Assembly: GCA_963700045.1 (NCBI GenBank) | Contig: CAVOWK010000015.1 | Span: 1 to 64,000 of the forward strand | Origin: RPQJ01 sp963700045 | Lineage (GTDB): Bacteria > Pseudomonadota > Gammaproteobacteria > Steroidobacterales > Steroidobacteraceae | Direction of reading: 5' to 3' | DNA length: 64,000 nucleotides | In this document: one piece after another, positions 33,534 to 43,814 of the stretch | Position numbering within the stretch: position 1 is the stretch's first letter | How the letters are laid out: each line of letters opens with the position of its first letter | The notes under the pieces: model-generated | Database searches by the model: none | Seen by the model: the letters and a program-made list of their open reading frames with translations, nothing else | Told to the model about the DNA's origin: nothing | Made by a program: the position numbers and the translations under genes

Positions 33534-34613
33534 ATGAGCGACCGTTCCCGCCCGTTCGTCCTGCGTGCCGGCCCACGCGCCTTGCGCCACGTGCTCGACC
33601 GCGGGCTGGCCCCGGGCGACATCGAGTGCATTCCCGCGGCCGCAGGCGGACCCAAGGGCCTCGCGCTGCTGCCCCTCGACCGCCTGCTGCTGCAACACGG
33701 CTGGCTGCCCGAAGATCGTCCCGTGGAACTCATCGGCGCATCGGTGGGTGCGTGGCGGATGGCAGCGCTGGCGCAGCACGATCCGCTGGCCGCGCTGGAC
33801 CGGGTCCAGCACGCGTATGTGCACGAACAGAGTTACAGCGCGCGCCCCACGCCGCCCGAAGTCAGCACCGTCTGCCGTCGAATCGCCGTCGCCGCGCGGG
33901 GCGACGGCGAGATGCGCTGGCGACCCGGTGTCAGGCTTTCCATCGTGACTTCGCGTGCTCGTGGCCCGTTGCACGGTCGCGAATCGAAACTGGCGTTCGG
34001 CCGGGCCGTGCTGAGCAACGCGGTCTCACGCTCGCGCCTGGCCGGCTACCTCGAGCGGGTCGTGTTCGACGCCGGGTCCGGGCCCAGCGTGTTCGACGGC
34101 GGCAGTTTCGACGCATTCGGCCTGGTCCGCATCGGTCTCGATTCGAACAACGCCGAGGATGCCCTGTTGGCGTCGGGCACCATCCCCCTGCTGGCCTCTC
34201 CCGTTCGTGACATTGCCGGCGCGCCACCCGGGGTTTACTGGGACGGGGCGCTCGTCGACTACCACCTGCTGCTGCCGTATCACCGACGGCACTCCGCGGA
34301 GCGCATCGTTTTCTATCCGCACTTCAACGACTTCGTGACCCCGGGCTGGCTCGACAAGCACCTGCCGTGGCGTCGCTCGCCGCGCGCCCATCCGTGGCTC
34401 GACGACATGTTGCTCGTTGCCCCCTCACCCGAATTCCTGGCCACGCTGCCGCACGGCAGGCTGCCGGAACGGCAGGATTTCTATCGCTACGGGCCCGACC
34501 ATGCAGGCAGGATCCGCGCGTGGGAAACGGCGATCGCGGAGTGCGGCCGGTTCGCCGCAGCGGTCCTCGGCTGGCTGGAGCGGCCGGACCCGACGTTGAT
34601 CGAGCCAATCTGA
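33534..34613 (+). CDS. Patatin-like phospholipase
   Basis: A 359-residue cytoplasmic protein of the patatin/acyl-hydrolase superfamily. The glycine-rich oxyanion loop is AAAGGPKGL, the nucleophile motif GxSxG is GASVG, and the dyad aspartate is in YWDGALVDYH (DGA). This is a Ser-Asp dyad enzyme expected to release fatty acids from phospholipids or other lipid esters. No signal peptide is visible. It is followed after 24 bases by the DOMON-like gene and is divergent from the lysoplasmalogenase, another lipid-remodelling enzyme. Confidence 0.87.
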   Translation: MSDRSRPFVLRAGPRALRHVLDRGLAPGDIECIPAAAGGPKGLALLPLDRLLLQHGWLPEDRPVELIGASVGAWRMAALAQHDPLAALDRVQHAYVHEQSYSARPTPPEVSTVCRRIAVAARGDGEMRWRPGVRLSIVTSRARGPLHGRESKLAFGRAVLSNAVSRSRLAGYLERVVFDAGSGPSVFDGGSFDAFGLVRIGLDSNNAEDALLASGTIPLLASPVRDIAGAPPGVYWDGALVDYHLLLPYHRRHSAERIVFYPHFNDFVTPGWLDKHLPWRRSPRAHPWLDDMLLVAPSPEFLATLPHGRLPERQDFYRYGPDHAGRIRAWETAIAECGRFAAAVLGWLERPDPTLIEPI

Positions 34614-34624
34614 GCCGGTCCCAT

Positions 34625-34630
34625 TAGAAT
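34625..34630 (+). promoter_or_regulatory. -10-like TAGAAT seven bases before a start codon
   Basis: TAGAAT is followed by seven bases and then the ATG of the DOMON-like gene, with no room for a ribosome-binding site downstream of a normal start of transcription. This fits a leaderless transcript. Confidence 0.4.
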
Positions 34631-34637
34631 TGGTCCG

Positions 34638-35252
34638 ATGCGAAGAACACAGCCCCACACGGTCGCCCTGGCCTGTCATCCGTCCAGCCCGAGCACCGCG
34701 GTGCGTGGCGTCACCGCGAGCGCGCGCATCGGCGGCGCCGGCAAGCTCGCCGTGCGGTTCGTGCTCGATGCCGACATGTCGCAGGTCGAGCTGCCGAAGC
34801 TGCGTCGTGCCGCACGCGCCGACGAACTCTGGCGGCATACGTGTTTCGAAGTCTTCGTCGCGCTCCCCGACAGCGATGCGTACTGCGAGTTGAATTTCTC
34901 ACCGTCGACCGAGTGGGCGATGTACGGCTTCGTTGCCTATCGGCGCGGAATGACACCGATCGAAGTGCGGCGGCCCCCGCGCGTGGCGGTGCGACCCACC
35001 CAGCGGGGCCTGGTGCTCACGGCCGTGACCTACCTTGCCGAACTGCCAATGCCGCAACCCGGGTCGCCGTTGCGAGCAGGCGCCGCGGCCGTCGTCGAAG
35101 AGAAGGATGGTCGGCTGACGTACTGGGCGCTCACGCATCCCTCCGCGTTGCCCGACTTCCATCACCGGCTGGGCTTCGTGCTCCAGGTCGGCAAGCAACC
35201 GGCCGGCTCGAAGGACCTGCTGCGCGAAGCCGTGTGGAACCCGGGCTCGTGA
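34638..35252 (+). CDS. DOMON-like domain protein
   Basis: A 204-residue protein with a single beta-sandwich like that of DOMON/carbohydrate-binding domains. Typical strings are DELWRHTCFEVFVAL, YCELNFSPSTEWAMYGF and YWALTHPSALPDFH. No signal peptide is evident, so it is probably cytoplasmic. The function of this group is unknown; ligand binding is assumed from the fold. Its stop overlaps the GTG start of the DUF1343 gene by four bases, so the two are translated together. Confidence 0.85.
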   Translation: MRRTQPHTVALACHPSSPSTAVRGVTASARIGGAGKLAVRFVLDADMSQVELPKLRRAARADELWRHTCFEVFVALPDSDAYCELNFSPSTEWAMYGFVAYRRGMTPIEVRRPPRVAVRPTQRGLVLTAVTYLAELPMPQPGSPLRAGAAAVVEEKDGRLTYWALTHPSALPDFHHRLGFVLQVGKQPAGSKDLLREAVWNPGS

Positions 35253-36454
35253 AGTTCGGCATCGACCGGCTCTGTGCCGACCCCGCTCTGCGCCAGGACC
35301 TGCACGGCCGCCGGGTGGCACTGCTCGCGCACCCCGCCTCGGTCACGGCCGATCTCACGCATTCGCTCGATGCGCTGGCCGCGCTCGACGACGTGCGACT
35401 CACGGCCGCTTTCGGCCCGCAGCACGGCCTGCGCGGCGACAAGCAGGACAACATGGTCGAGTCGCCGGACTATAACGACCCGCGGCTGGGCATACCGGTC
35501 TTCAGCCTCTATGGCGAAGTGCGACGCCCCACGGACGCGATGCTCGACACGTTCGACGTGCTGCTCGTCGACCTGCAGGACCTGGGCTGCCGCATCTACA
35601 CCTTCATCACGACGCTGCGTTACGTGCTCGAGGCCGCGGCGCGCCGCGGCAAGAGCGTGTGGGTGCTCGACCGGCCCAACCCGATCGGCCGGCCGGTCGA
35701 AGGCCTGAGCCTGCGGCCGGGCTGGGAAAGCTTCGTCGGCGCGGGTGAAATGCCGATGCGACACGGGCTCACGCTCGGCGAGATGGGCCACTGGTTCATT
35801 CGTCGCCTTGGACTGGACGTGGACTACCGCGTCGTCGAAATGACGGGCTGGCAGCCGGAGTCCGCGCCGGGTTGCGGCTGGCCGCTCGGCGAACGCAGCT
35901 GGATCAACCCGAGCCCCAACGCGCCGAACCTCGCGATGGCGCGCTGCTATCCGGGCACCGTGATGCTGGAAGGCACCACGCTCTCGGAGGGCCGCGGCAC
36001 GACGCGTCCGCTCGAACTGTTCGGCGCACCCGACCTCGACATCGGTGCCCTCGTCGCTGAAATGCGCCGGCTCGCGCCAGCCTGGCTCGCGGGATGCCGG
36101 CTGCGCCCCTGCTGGTTCGAGCCGACGTTCCACAAGCACGAGGGCCTGCTCTGCGCCGGACTGCAGACGCACGTCGACGACGGCTCGTACGATCACGTCG
36201 CCTTCCGTCCATGGCGACTGCAGGCACTGGCGTTCAAGGCGCTGCGCAACCTGCAACCGGGCTACGACCTGTGGCGCAACTTCCCTTACGAGTACGAGAA
36301 CGACCGGCTGGCCATCGACCTGATCAATGGCAGTGAACTCCTGCGCACCTGGGTCGACGACCGTGCGGCGCTGCCTGGCGATCTCGACACCCTCGCGCGC
36401 GTGGACGAACTCGCGTGGAGCGAGCAGCGCGCGTCCGTGCTGCTCTACCGTTGA
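35249..36454 (+). CDS. DUF1343/NamZ-type exo-beta-N-acetylmuramidase-like protein
   Basis: A 401-residue protein of the family whose Bacillus member NamZ removes terminal MurNAc from peptidoglycan fragments. Conserved strings are AAFGPQHGLRGDKQDN, PVFSLYGE, LLVDLQDLGCRIYTFITTL, DRPNPIGR, GEMPMRHGLTLGEM and EGTTLSEGRGTTRPLELFGAP, all in family order. The start is GTG, overlapping the previous stop. I see no signal peptide, unlike secreted NamZ, so a cytoplasmic recycling role is possible. The stop overlaps the proposed glpD start (TTGA), giving a DOMON, DUF1343, glpD operon. Confidence 0.9.
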   Translation: MKFGIDRLCADPALRQDLHGRRVALLAHPASVTADLTHSLDALAALDDVRLTAAFGPQHGLRGDKQDNMVESPDYNDPRLGIPVFSLYGEVRRPTDAMLDTFDVLLVDLQDLGCRIYTFITTLRYVLEAAARRGKSVWVLDRPNPIGRPVEGLSLRPGWESFVGAGEMPMRHGLTLGEMGHWFIRRLGLDVDYRVVEMTGWQPESAPGCGWPLGERSWINPSPNAPNLAMARCYPGTVMLEGTTLSEGRGTTRPLELFGAPDLDIGALVAEMRRLAPAWLAGCRLRPCWFEPTFHKHEGLLCAGLQTHVDDGSYDHVAFRPWRLQALAFKALRNLQPGYDLWRNFPYEYENDRLAIDLINGSELLRTWVDDRAALPGDLDTLARVDELAWSEQRASVLLYR

Positions 36455-37944
36455 CCACCGTGGGCAATTCCTGCGACGTCCTGGTCGTCGGGGGCGGCAT
36501 CAACGGCGCCGGCATCGCGCGCGATTCGGCAGGACGCGGACTGCGCACGGTGCTCTGCGAGCAGCACGACCTGGCGTCGCACACGTCTTCCGCCAGCACC
36601 AAGCTGGTCCACGGCGGACTGCGCTACCTCGAGTACTACGACTTCGGGCTGGTGCGGAAGTCGCTGCAGGAGCGCGAGGTGGTACTCGCGTCCGCACCGC
36701 ATCTCGCGTGGCCGCTGCGCTTCGTGCTGCCACACGACTCGCACCTGCGGCCCGCATGGATGATCCGCGCCGGTCTCTTCCTGTACGACCACCTGGCGAC
36801 GCGCAAGCACCTGCCGGCGTCGAGGAAGATCGACCTGCGCACGCATCCCGCCGGGCAATCGCTCGATCCGCGTTACCGCACGGCCTTCGAGTATTCGGAT
36901 GGCTGGGTAGACGATGCGCGACTGGTCGTCGCCAATGCCGTCGATGCGTTCGAGCGCGGCGCCGAGGTGCTGACTCGCACTGCCTGCGTCGGGCTGCAGC
37001 GTGATGGCGGGGAATGGATTGCGGTCTTGCGCGCCGCCGACGGTCGCGAACGAACCCTGCGAGCGCGGGCCGTGGTGAACGCGGCGGGACCCTGGGTCGC
37101 GGAGTTCCTCGACCACTGCACGCCGACGCCCGCCCGGCACCATCCGCGCATGATCCGCGGCAGTCACATCGTCGTGCGCAAGCTGTTCGATCACGAATTC
37201 GCGTACATCTTCCAGGCGCCCGACGGCCGCATCGTGTTCGCCTTGCCCTACGAGGGCGACTTCACGTTGATCGGCACGACGGAAAGCGAGTACACGGGCG
37301 ACCTCGCGCATCCCGCGATCACTGCGGCCGAGCAGGCGTACCTGCTCGACATGGCCAACCGGTACTTTCAGCGCGACCTCGGCGTGAACGACGTCGTCTG
37401 GACCTTTGCCGGCCTGCGCCCGCTGCTGGCCGCTTCCATGGACGATCCGAAAAGCGTGACGCGCGACTACCTCATCGATTTCGATCGCTCCGGACCGCCC
37501 CTGCTGTCCATGTACGGCGGCAAGCTGACCACGTACCGCAAGCTCGCGGAGCAGGTGGTCGACATGCTGACTCCGGCACTCGGCCTTGCCCCGAATGCGT
37601 GGACGGCGGCGACTCCGCTGCCGGGTGGCGACATGCCCGGCGCCGACTTCGAGGGATTCCTGGCGCGGATGCGTGTCCGTTACGACTGGCTCGCAGCCGC
37701 GCTGCTGCACCGTTATGCACGTGCCTACGGCACGCGCATGGAGCGGATGCTCGCAGGATGCTCGAGCGTCGCGGATCTCGGCGAGGACGTGCTGCCCGGC
37801 CTGTACGCGCAGGAAATTCTTTACCTGCGTGACGCTGAATTCGCCCGCACGGCGCGAGACATTCTCTATCGCCGCAGCAAGCTTGGCGTACGCCTGGCCG
37901 CGGGCAGCGAGCAGGTGCTCGACGAGTGGCTCGCGCAGCACTGA
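36451..37944 (+). CDS. glpD: Glycerol-3-phosphate dehydrogenase (FAD, membrane-associated)
   Basis: A 497-residue flavoenzyme that oxidises sn-glycerol 3-phosphate to dihydroxyacetone phosphate and feeds electrons to the quinone pool. The dinucleotide-binding motif GGGINGAGIARDSAGRG is at the N-terminus. Later come SSASTKLVHGGLRYLE, VNAAGPWVAEF, RGSHIVV, IFALPYEGDFTLIGTTE (with a minor variation of the family string) and SMYGGKLTTYRKLAE. The start is taken as TTG at 36451 because it overlaps the upstream stop; GTG at 36460 would also be possible. glpK lies 2 kb further on, separated by an OPT transporter in the opposite direction. Confidence 0.95.
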   Translation: MTTVGNSCDVLVVGGGINGAGIARDSAGRGLRTVLCEQHDLASHTSSASTKLVHGGLRYLEYYDFGLVRKSLQEREVVLASAPHLAWPLRFVLPHDSHLRPAWMIRAGLFLYDHLATRKHLPASRKIDLRTHPAGQSLDPRYRTAFEYSDGWVDDARLVVANAVDAFERGAEVLTRTACVGLQRDGGEWIAVLRAADGRERTLRARAVVNAAGPWVAEFLDHCTPTPARHHPRMIRGSHIVVRKLFDHEFAYIFQAPDGRIVFALPYEGDFTLIGTTESEYTGDLAHPAITAAEQAYLLDMANRYFQRDLGVNDVVWTFAGLRPLLAASMDDPKSVTRDYLIDFDRSGPPLLSMYGGKLTTYRKLAEQVVDMLTPALGLAPNAWTAATPLPGGDMPGADFEGFLARMRVRYDWLAAALLHRYARAYGTRMERMLAGCSSVADLGEDVLPGLYAQEILYLRDAEFARTARDILYRRSKLGVRLAAGSEQVLDEWLAQH

Positions 37945-37977
37945 CGCGAGCGGCCGCCCGCTGACCGGACGGGGAAT

Positions 37978-39873
37978 TCAGGCGGCGGTTGCGGACGCGC
38001 CCTGTCGCCCGCCGCGCAACAGGAAGTAGCAGATCCCGAGCGCGACGAGCAGCGCGCCGAGTTCACCGGCCAGTCCTCCCAGCCGCGGATCGATCGCCTT
38101 CGGTGCAATGCCCGCAGCGACGAGACCCGCGATGGCGATGCCCGCGAGACCCTCGCCCGCGACGAGGCCGGACGCGGCCAGGATGCCGGTGTCGCTCTCG
38201 CTCGCTGAACCCGGCGCGCGGTTGCGCTCGACCAGTGCGCGCGCGCAACCGCCGACGAACAACGGCGCCATCGTCGCGAGCGGCAGGTAGATCCCGATCG
38301 AGAAGGCGAGCCCCGACACGCCGCACAGCATCGCGGCGATCGCCAGTCCGGCGCCGGTCAGCACCAGGTCCCACGGCAGCGCTCCCGCCAGCACGCCTTC
38401 GATGATCGTCTTCATCAGGGTTGCCTGTGGCGCCGGGATCTCCCTGGAGCCGAACTCGTACGCATTGCCCAGCAGCATCACGGTCGCAGCGACCGCCCAG
38501 CACGCAAAGGCCGCGCCGATCAGCTGGCCGAGCTGCTGACGCGCAGGGGTAGCGCCGACCAGCCACCCCGTCTTGAGGTCCTGCGAGATGTCGCCGGCCT
38601 TGCTCGCCGCGACCGCGACGATCGTGCCGACGGTGAGCACGCCTGCACGTGCGTCGAGGTTGACCCATCCTGCAGCCGCGAAGATCGACGCGGTGCCGAG
38701 CAGCGTCACCAGCGCAATGCCGGACGTCGGTTGCGACGAGACGCCCACGATGCCGACGATGCGGGCCGCGACCGCCACGAACAGCACGCCGAACACCCCG
38801 ACGCCGCACGCGAGGATCGCGCGCTGCAACGGCGCCATCTCGCCCGCGAACACGCCAGGCACGAGCCCCGCGACCAGGACCACGAGCGCCACCCCACCGA
38901 ACACGAAGCTGCCGGGCAGGTCCCGATCGGTCCGCGCCGTTGTGCCGCCACCGCGCGCATCGCTGTCCTGCATGCCGCGCGCAACCGACGTGAACGCATC
39001 CAGCATCGTCGGCAGGCCGCGCAGCACCGTGAGGATGCCCGCCGTGGCGACGGCGCCGGCGCCGATGTAGCGAACGTAGCGCGACCAGATGTCGCCGGCG
39101 TCCATGTCGACGATGAGCCGCTGGGTTTCCGGATAGAGCGGTTGCGTCAGCGCCGCGCCCATCCAGGCGATGAGCGGCGTGATCACGACGGCCGAGATCA
39201 GCGCGCCCGCCACACAGACGGCCGCCTGCCGGTAGCCGAGGATGTAACCGACGCCGAGCAACGCCGGTGCGATCTCGAGCGCGAGTTCGGCTTTCGGCAA
39301 CACCGGCAAGGCAAAGCCGATTTCGCCGGGCAACAGGTAAGCCAGCGAGATGACGACCTTCACCGCGGCACCCACCGCCATGCCGCGGAAGATCCACGCG
39401 CTGGCACTCGCCGCGCCGCTCGATTCGTGCGCGGTGGCACGCAGCACTTCGGCGCAGGCCGTGCCCTCGGGATAGGGCAACTCGTCGTGCGCCTTGACGA
39501 TCAACAACCGCCGCAGCGGCACCATCGCGGCGATGCCGAGCAACGCGCCCAGGAACGCGAGCGCCACGACCTGCAGGTATGGAGGGGTGACGCCCCACAG
39601 GAAGAGCGCGGGAATCGTGAAGATCGTGCCCGTCGCGAGCGAGGTGGAGGCCGAGGCGACCGTCTGCGAAAGGTTGGCTTCGAGGATCGTGCCGCGCACG
39701 CGCAACAGGCGAAAGACCGCGACGGTCATCACCGCGGCGGGAATCGACGCCGACACCGTCATGCCCACCCGCAGGCCGAGGTAGGCGTTGGCGGCGCCGA
39801 ACACGATGCCGAGCACGACGCCGATGACGATGGCCTTGAGGGTGAACTCCGCGACGCCTTCGGCCTGTGTCAT
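37978..39873 (-). CDS. OPT family oligopeptide/metal-chelate transporter
   Basis: A 631-residue protein with about 14-16 hydrophobic segments. The first, FTLKAIVIGVVLGIVFGAANAYLGLRVGMTVSASIPAAV, is split here by family convention into the helix and the YLGLRVGMT loop typical of OPT transporters. Other family strings are ELPYPEGTACAEVL, SQPTSGIAL and KAGDISQDLKTGWLVGATP. Members import small peptides or metal-siderophore complexes with protons. The start ATG at 39873 places the first helix near the N-terminus. It shares an 85-base divergent region with glpK. Confidence 0.93.
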   Translation of the reverse strand: MTQAEGVAEFTLKAIVIGVVLGIVFGAANAYLGLRVGMTVSASIPAAVMTVAVFRLLRVRGTILEANLSQTVASASTSLATGTIFTIPALFLWGVTPPYLQVVALAFLGALLGIAAMVPLRRLLIVKAHDELPYPEGTACAEVLRATAHESSGAASASAWIFRGMAVGAAVKVVISLAYLLPGEIGFALPVLPKAELALEIAPALLGVGYILGYRQAAVCVAGALISAVVITPLIAWMGAALTQPLYPETQRLIVDMDAGDIWSRYVRYIGAGAVATAGILTVLRGLPTMLDAFTSVARGMQDSDARGGGTTARTDRDLPGSFVFGGVALVVLVAGLVPGVFAGEMAPLQRAILACGVGVFGVLFVAVAARIVGIVGVSSQPTSGIALVTLLGTASIFAAAGWVNLDARAGVLTVGTIVAVAASKAGDISQDLKTGWLVGATPARQQLGQLIGAAFACWAVAATVMLLGNAYEFGSREIPAPQATLMKTIIEGVLAGALPWDLVLTGAGLAIAAMLCGVSGLAFSIGIYLPLATMAPLFVGGCARALVERNRAPGSASESDTGILAASGLVAGEGLAGIAIAGLVAAGIAPKAIDPRLGGLAGELGALLVALGICYFLLRGGRQGASATAA

Positions 39874-39926
39874 CGCCAGATCATCGCGTAACCCCGGCAC
39901 GGGGCGCAATGCGGAGCCCGCTGATC

Positions 39927-39932
39927 TAGAAT
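39927..39932 (+). promoter_or_regulatory. -10-like TAGAAT upstream of glpK
   Basis: TAGAAT lies 26 bases before the glpK ATG. I see no convincing -35 hexamer and no obvious GlpR-type operator. Confidence 0.3.
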
Positions 39933-39958
39933 CGGGCCTCGCCTCCGCAGGTATCCGC

Positions 39959-41452
<1,494 letters not shown>

Positions 41453-41461
41453 GATCGCAGC

Positions 41462-43814
41462 ATGGGCAAGGCCATTGCGTTCGCGACCCCGGTGTTCTTC
41501 CTGCTGATCGCGCTGGAACTGCTGGTCGCGCGCGCGCGCGGCCTCACCGGCGCCTACCGGCTCAACGATGCGATCAACAGCCTGAGCCTCGGCGTGATGA
41601 GCCAGGTGGTCGGGCTCTTCGTGCGAGTGTTCAACTACGGCGTCTACGCGCTGGTCTTCGAGCACGTGGCGCTCGGCACCTGGCCGCGGCGCGTGGTGGG
41701 CGTGGGCGCTGGCCATCGTCTTTTACGATTTCTGCTATTACTGGAATCACCGCCTTGGTCACGAGAGCGCGGTGTTCTGGGCCTCGCACGTGGTGCATCA
41801 CCAGAGCCAGCGCTACAACCTGTCGACGGCGCTGCGGCAGACCAGCAGCGGCGCGTTTCTCGGCTGGATCTTCTACCTGCCGATGGCCGTCGCCGGCGTG
41901 CCACCTGCAATGTTCGCGGTGGCGGCGATCGTCGACCTGCTCTACCAGTACTGGATCCACACCGAAGTCATCGGCAAGCTCGGCTGGTTCGACCGCTGGT
42001 TCGCGTCGCCTTCGAACCACCGGGTGCACCACGCCGTGAACGACCGCTACATCGACCGCAACTACGGCGGCATCTTCATGGCGTGGGATCGCCTCTTCGG
42101 CACGTTCGTCGACGAGTCCGAACGCTGCGTGTACGGCACGCGCACGCCGCTCAACTCGTGGGATCCGCTGTGGGCCAACCTCGAGGTGTACGCGGACCTC
42201 GCGCGCAAGTCGCTGCAATGCGAGCACTGGGGCGACCGTGTTCGCGTCTGGCTGAAGCCGCCCGGCTGGCAGCCGGCCGCAGCCGATGGCACGACCTGGC
42301 ACAAGCCGCATTTCGACGTGTCGCAGGTGCAGACCTACGACCCGCCGATGCCGCGTGCCGTGCGCGCGTTTGCCCTGGTCCAGATCTCCCTGGCCATCCT
42401 CGGCTCGATGCTGCTGCTCTGGTATGCCGAGGAACTCTCGGGGCTACCGTTGATTGCCGGGGCCCTGGCGGTGATCGCCATGTTGTGGCTGACGGGCGCG
42501 GTCATGCAGTCGCGCCTGCGGGTGAGCCATGCAGTCGCGGTCGAACTCGCTGTCGCGGGCATCGCGCTCGTCGCGACCGGCGCGTCGGCCGCGCCCGCTG
42601 CGGCTGCGCCGTCGACGACTGCGCCAGTGATCGTTGCCGACGCCCGAGTGCAGGTCGCCGTCGAGCGTGCGCGCACGGATTTCCTCGTGCAGCAATCGTT
42701 TGATCGCATGCACGTGACCGTGCTGCTGCAGGACCGCGACGGCCGCTGGCGGCGGGGTGCCGTCGAGGGCGACCGACTGGCGTATCCGGCCAGCAGCGTG
42801 AAACTGGGTTTCCTCGTCGGCGCCGTGCACTGGTGTCACGAACAGGGCAAGGCGCCGGATTGCCTCGACGAATTCGTGCGCCCGATGATCGTCGACTCCG
42901 ACAACGTCGCGACCGGCGAAGTCGTCGACCGCATCAGCGGCGCCCCGAATGCACCCGCGACCGGCAACGACGCCGAAGCGTGGATCGAGCGGCGTCGCTA
43001 TACGGAACGCGTGCTCGAGTCGGCGGGCCTGCTTGGATCGCAGCGGCTGTTCACCAAGACCTACCCGACGAATTCAGGCGAGGAACCGGCCGAACTGGAG
43101 CGGCTTGCCTGGCAGCGCCTCGGTCGCAACGTGATGACCACGGACCTGGCCTCGGCGCTGATGCTCAACGTGGTGATGGGCACGCTCGAGCCCCAGGCCA
43201 CGGACTACATGCGCTCGTTGCTGCGCAGGCCGGCATTCTCCGGCCACAGCAGTCTCGGCGGCGGCCTGCCTCCCGGCTCGGTGCACGAGAACAAGATCGG
43301 CAGCGCCTTCGATACGCTGCAGGACGTGATGTACGCGCAACTGCCGAACGGCCAGCGGCTGGTCATCTCGGCGTTCACGAACGGCTGGGACTCGAGCGAA
43401 CCCGAACCCTGGGACGTCGCCAGGCTTGGCGATTTCACGGCTCGGCTGCTGCACGAACTGCGACTGGACGATGCCGCCGGTCGCGCGCCTGCGTATCTCG
43501 AGGCTTCAAGCGCAAGCGCTGAAGCAGTTCGCTGGAGCTGGCGCGTCCCGCAATCCGGCCGTTATGAACTCGCACTGTGGCATGACGCCGATCCTGGCAA
43601 TACCCGTGACGCACGAGCGACCTTGGCGGCGCGCGGCCAGCGCAAGGAGATGGCATCGCTCGATCTCTCCACGTGGGGGCGCCGCTGGATCCGGGTAGGT
43701 GACGTCGAACTCGAGCGCGGCAAGGCCGAACTGGTGCTGACGAGTTCCGCGCCCGGCAATCTCCCGGGTGGTCGACTGCGCATCGCGCGCTGGCCCGACG
43801 CTCAGGTCGAATGA
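41462..43814 (+). pseudogene. Sterol desaturase/fatty-acid hydroxylase fused to a class A beta-lactamase-fold domain; one frameshift
   Basis: Restoring one base gives a 783-residue protein. Residues 1-360 form an integral-membrane di-iron oxygenase with the histidine boxes HRLGH, HVVHH and HRVHH. The frame breaks at the GGG run 41698-41700: dropping one G gives the expected WALAIVFYDFCYYWNHRLGH. After a final hydrophobic segment and an Ala/Pro linker, residues about 390-680 form a serine beta-lactamase/D,D-peptidase fold, with SSVK (Ser444, Lys447), SDN in VDSDNVATG and KIG in HENKIGSAF. The last 95 residues resemble a carbohydrate-binding or golvesin-like sandwich. An internal ATG at 42504 could start the hydrolase alone with a signal-peptide-like N-terminus. 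The 3' end overlaps the convergent ATPase gene by 13 bases. Confidence 0.75.
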
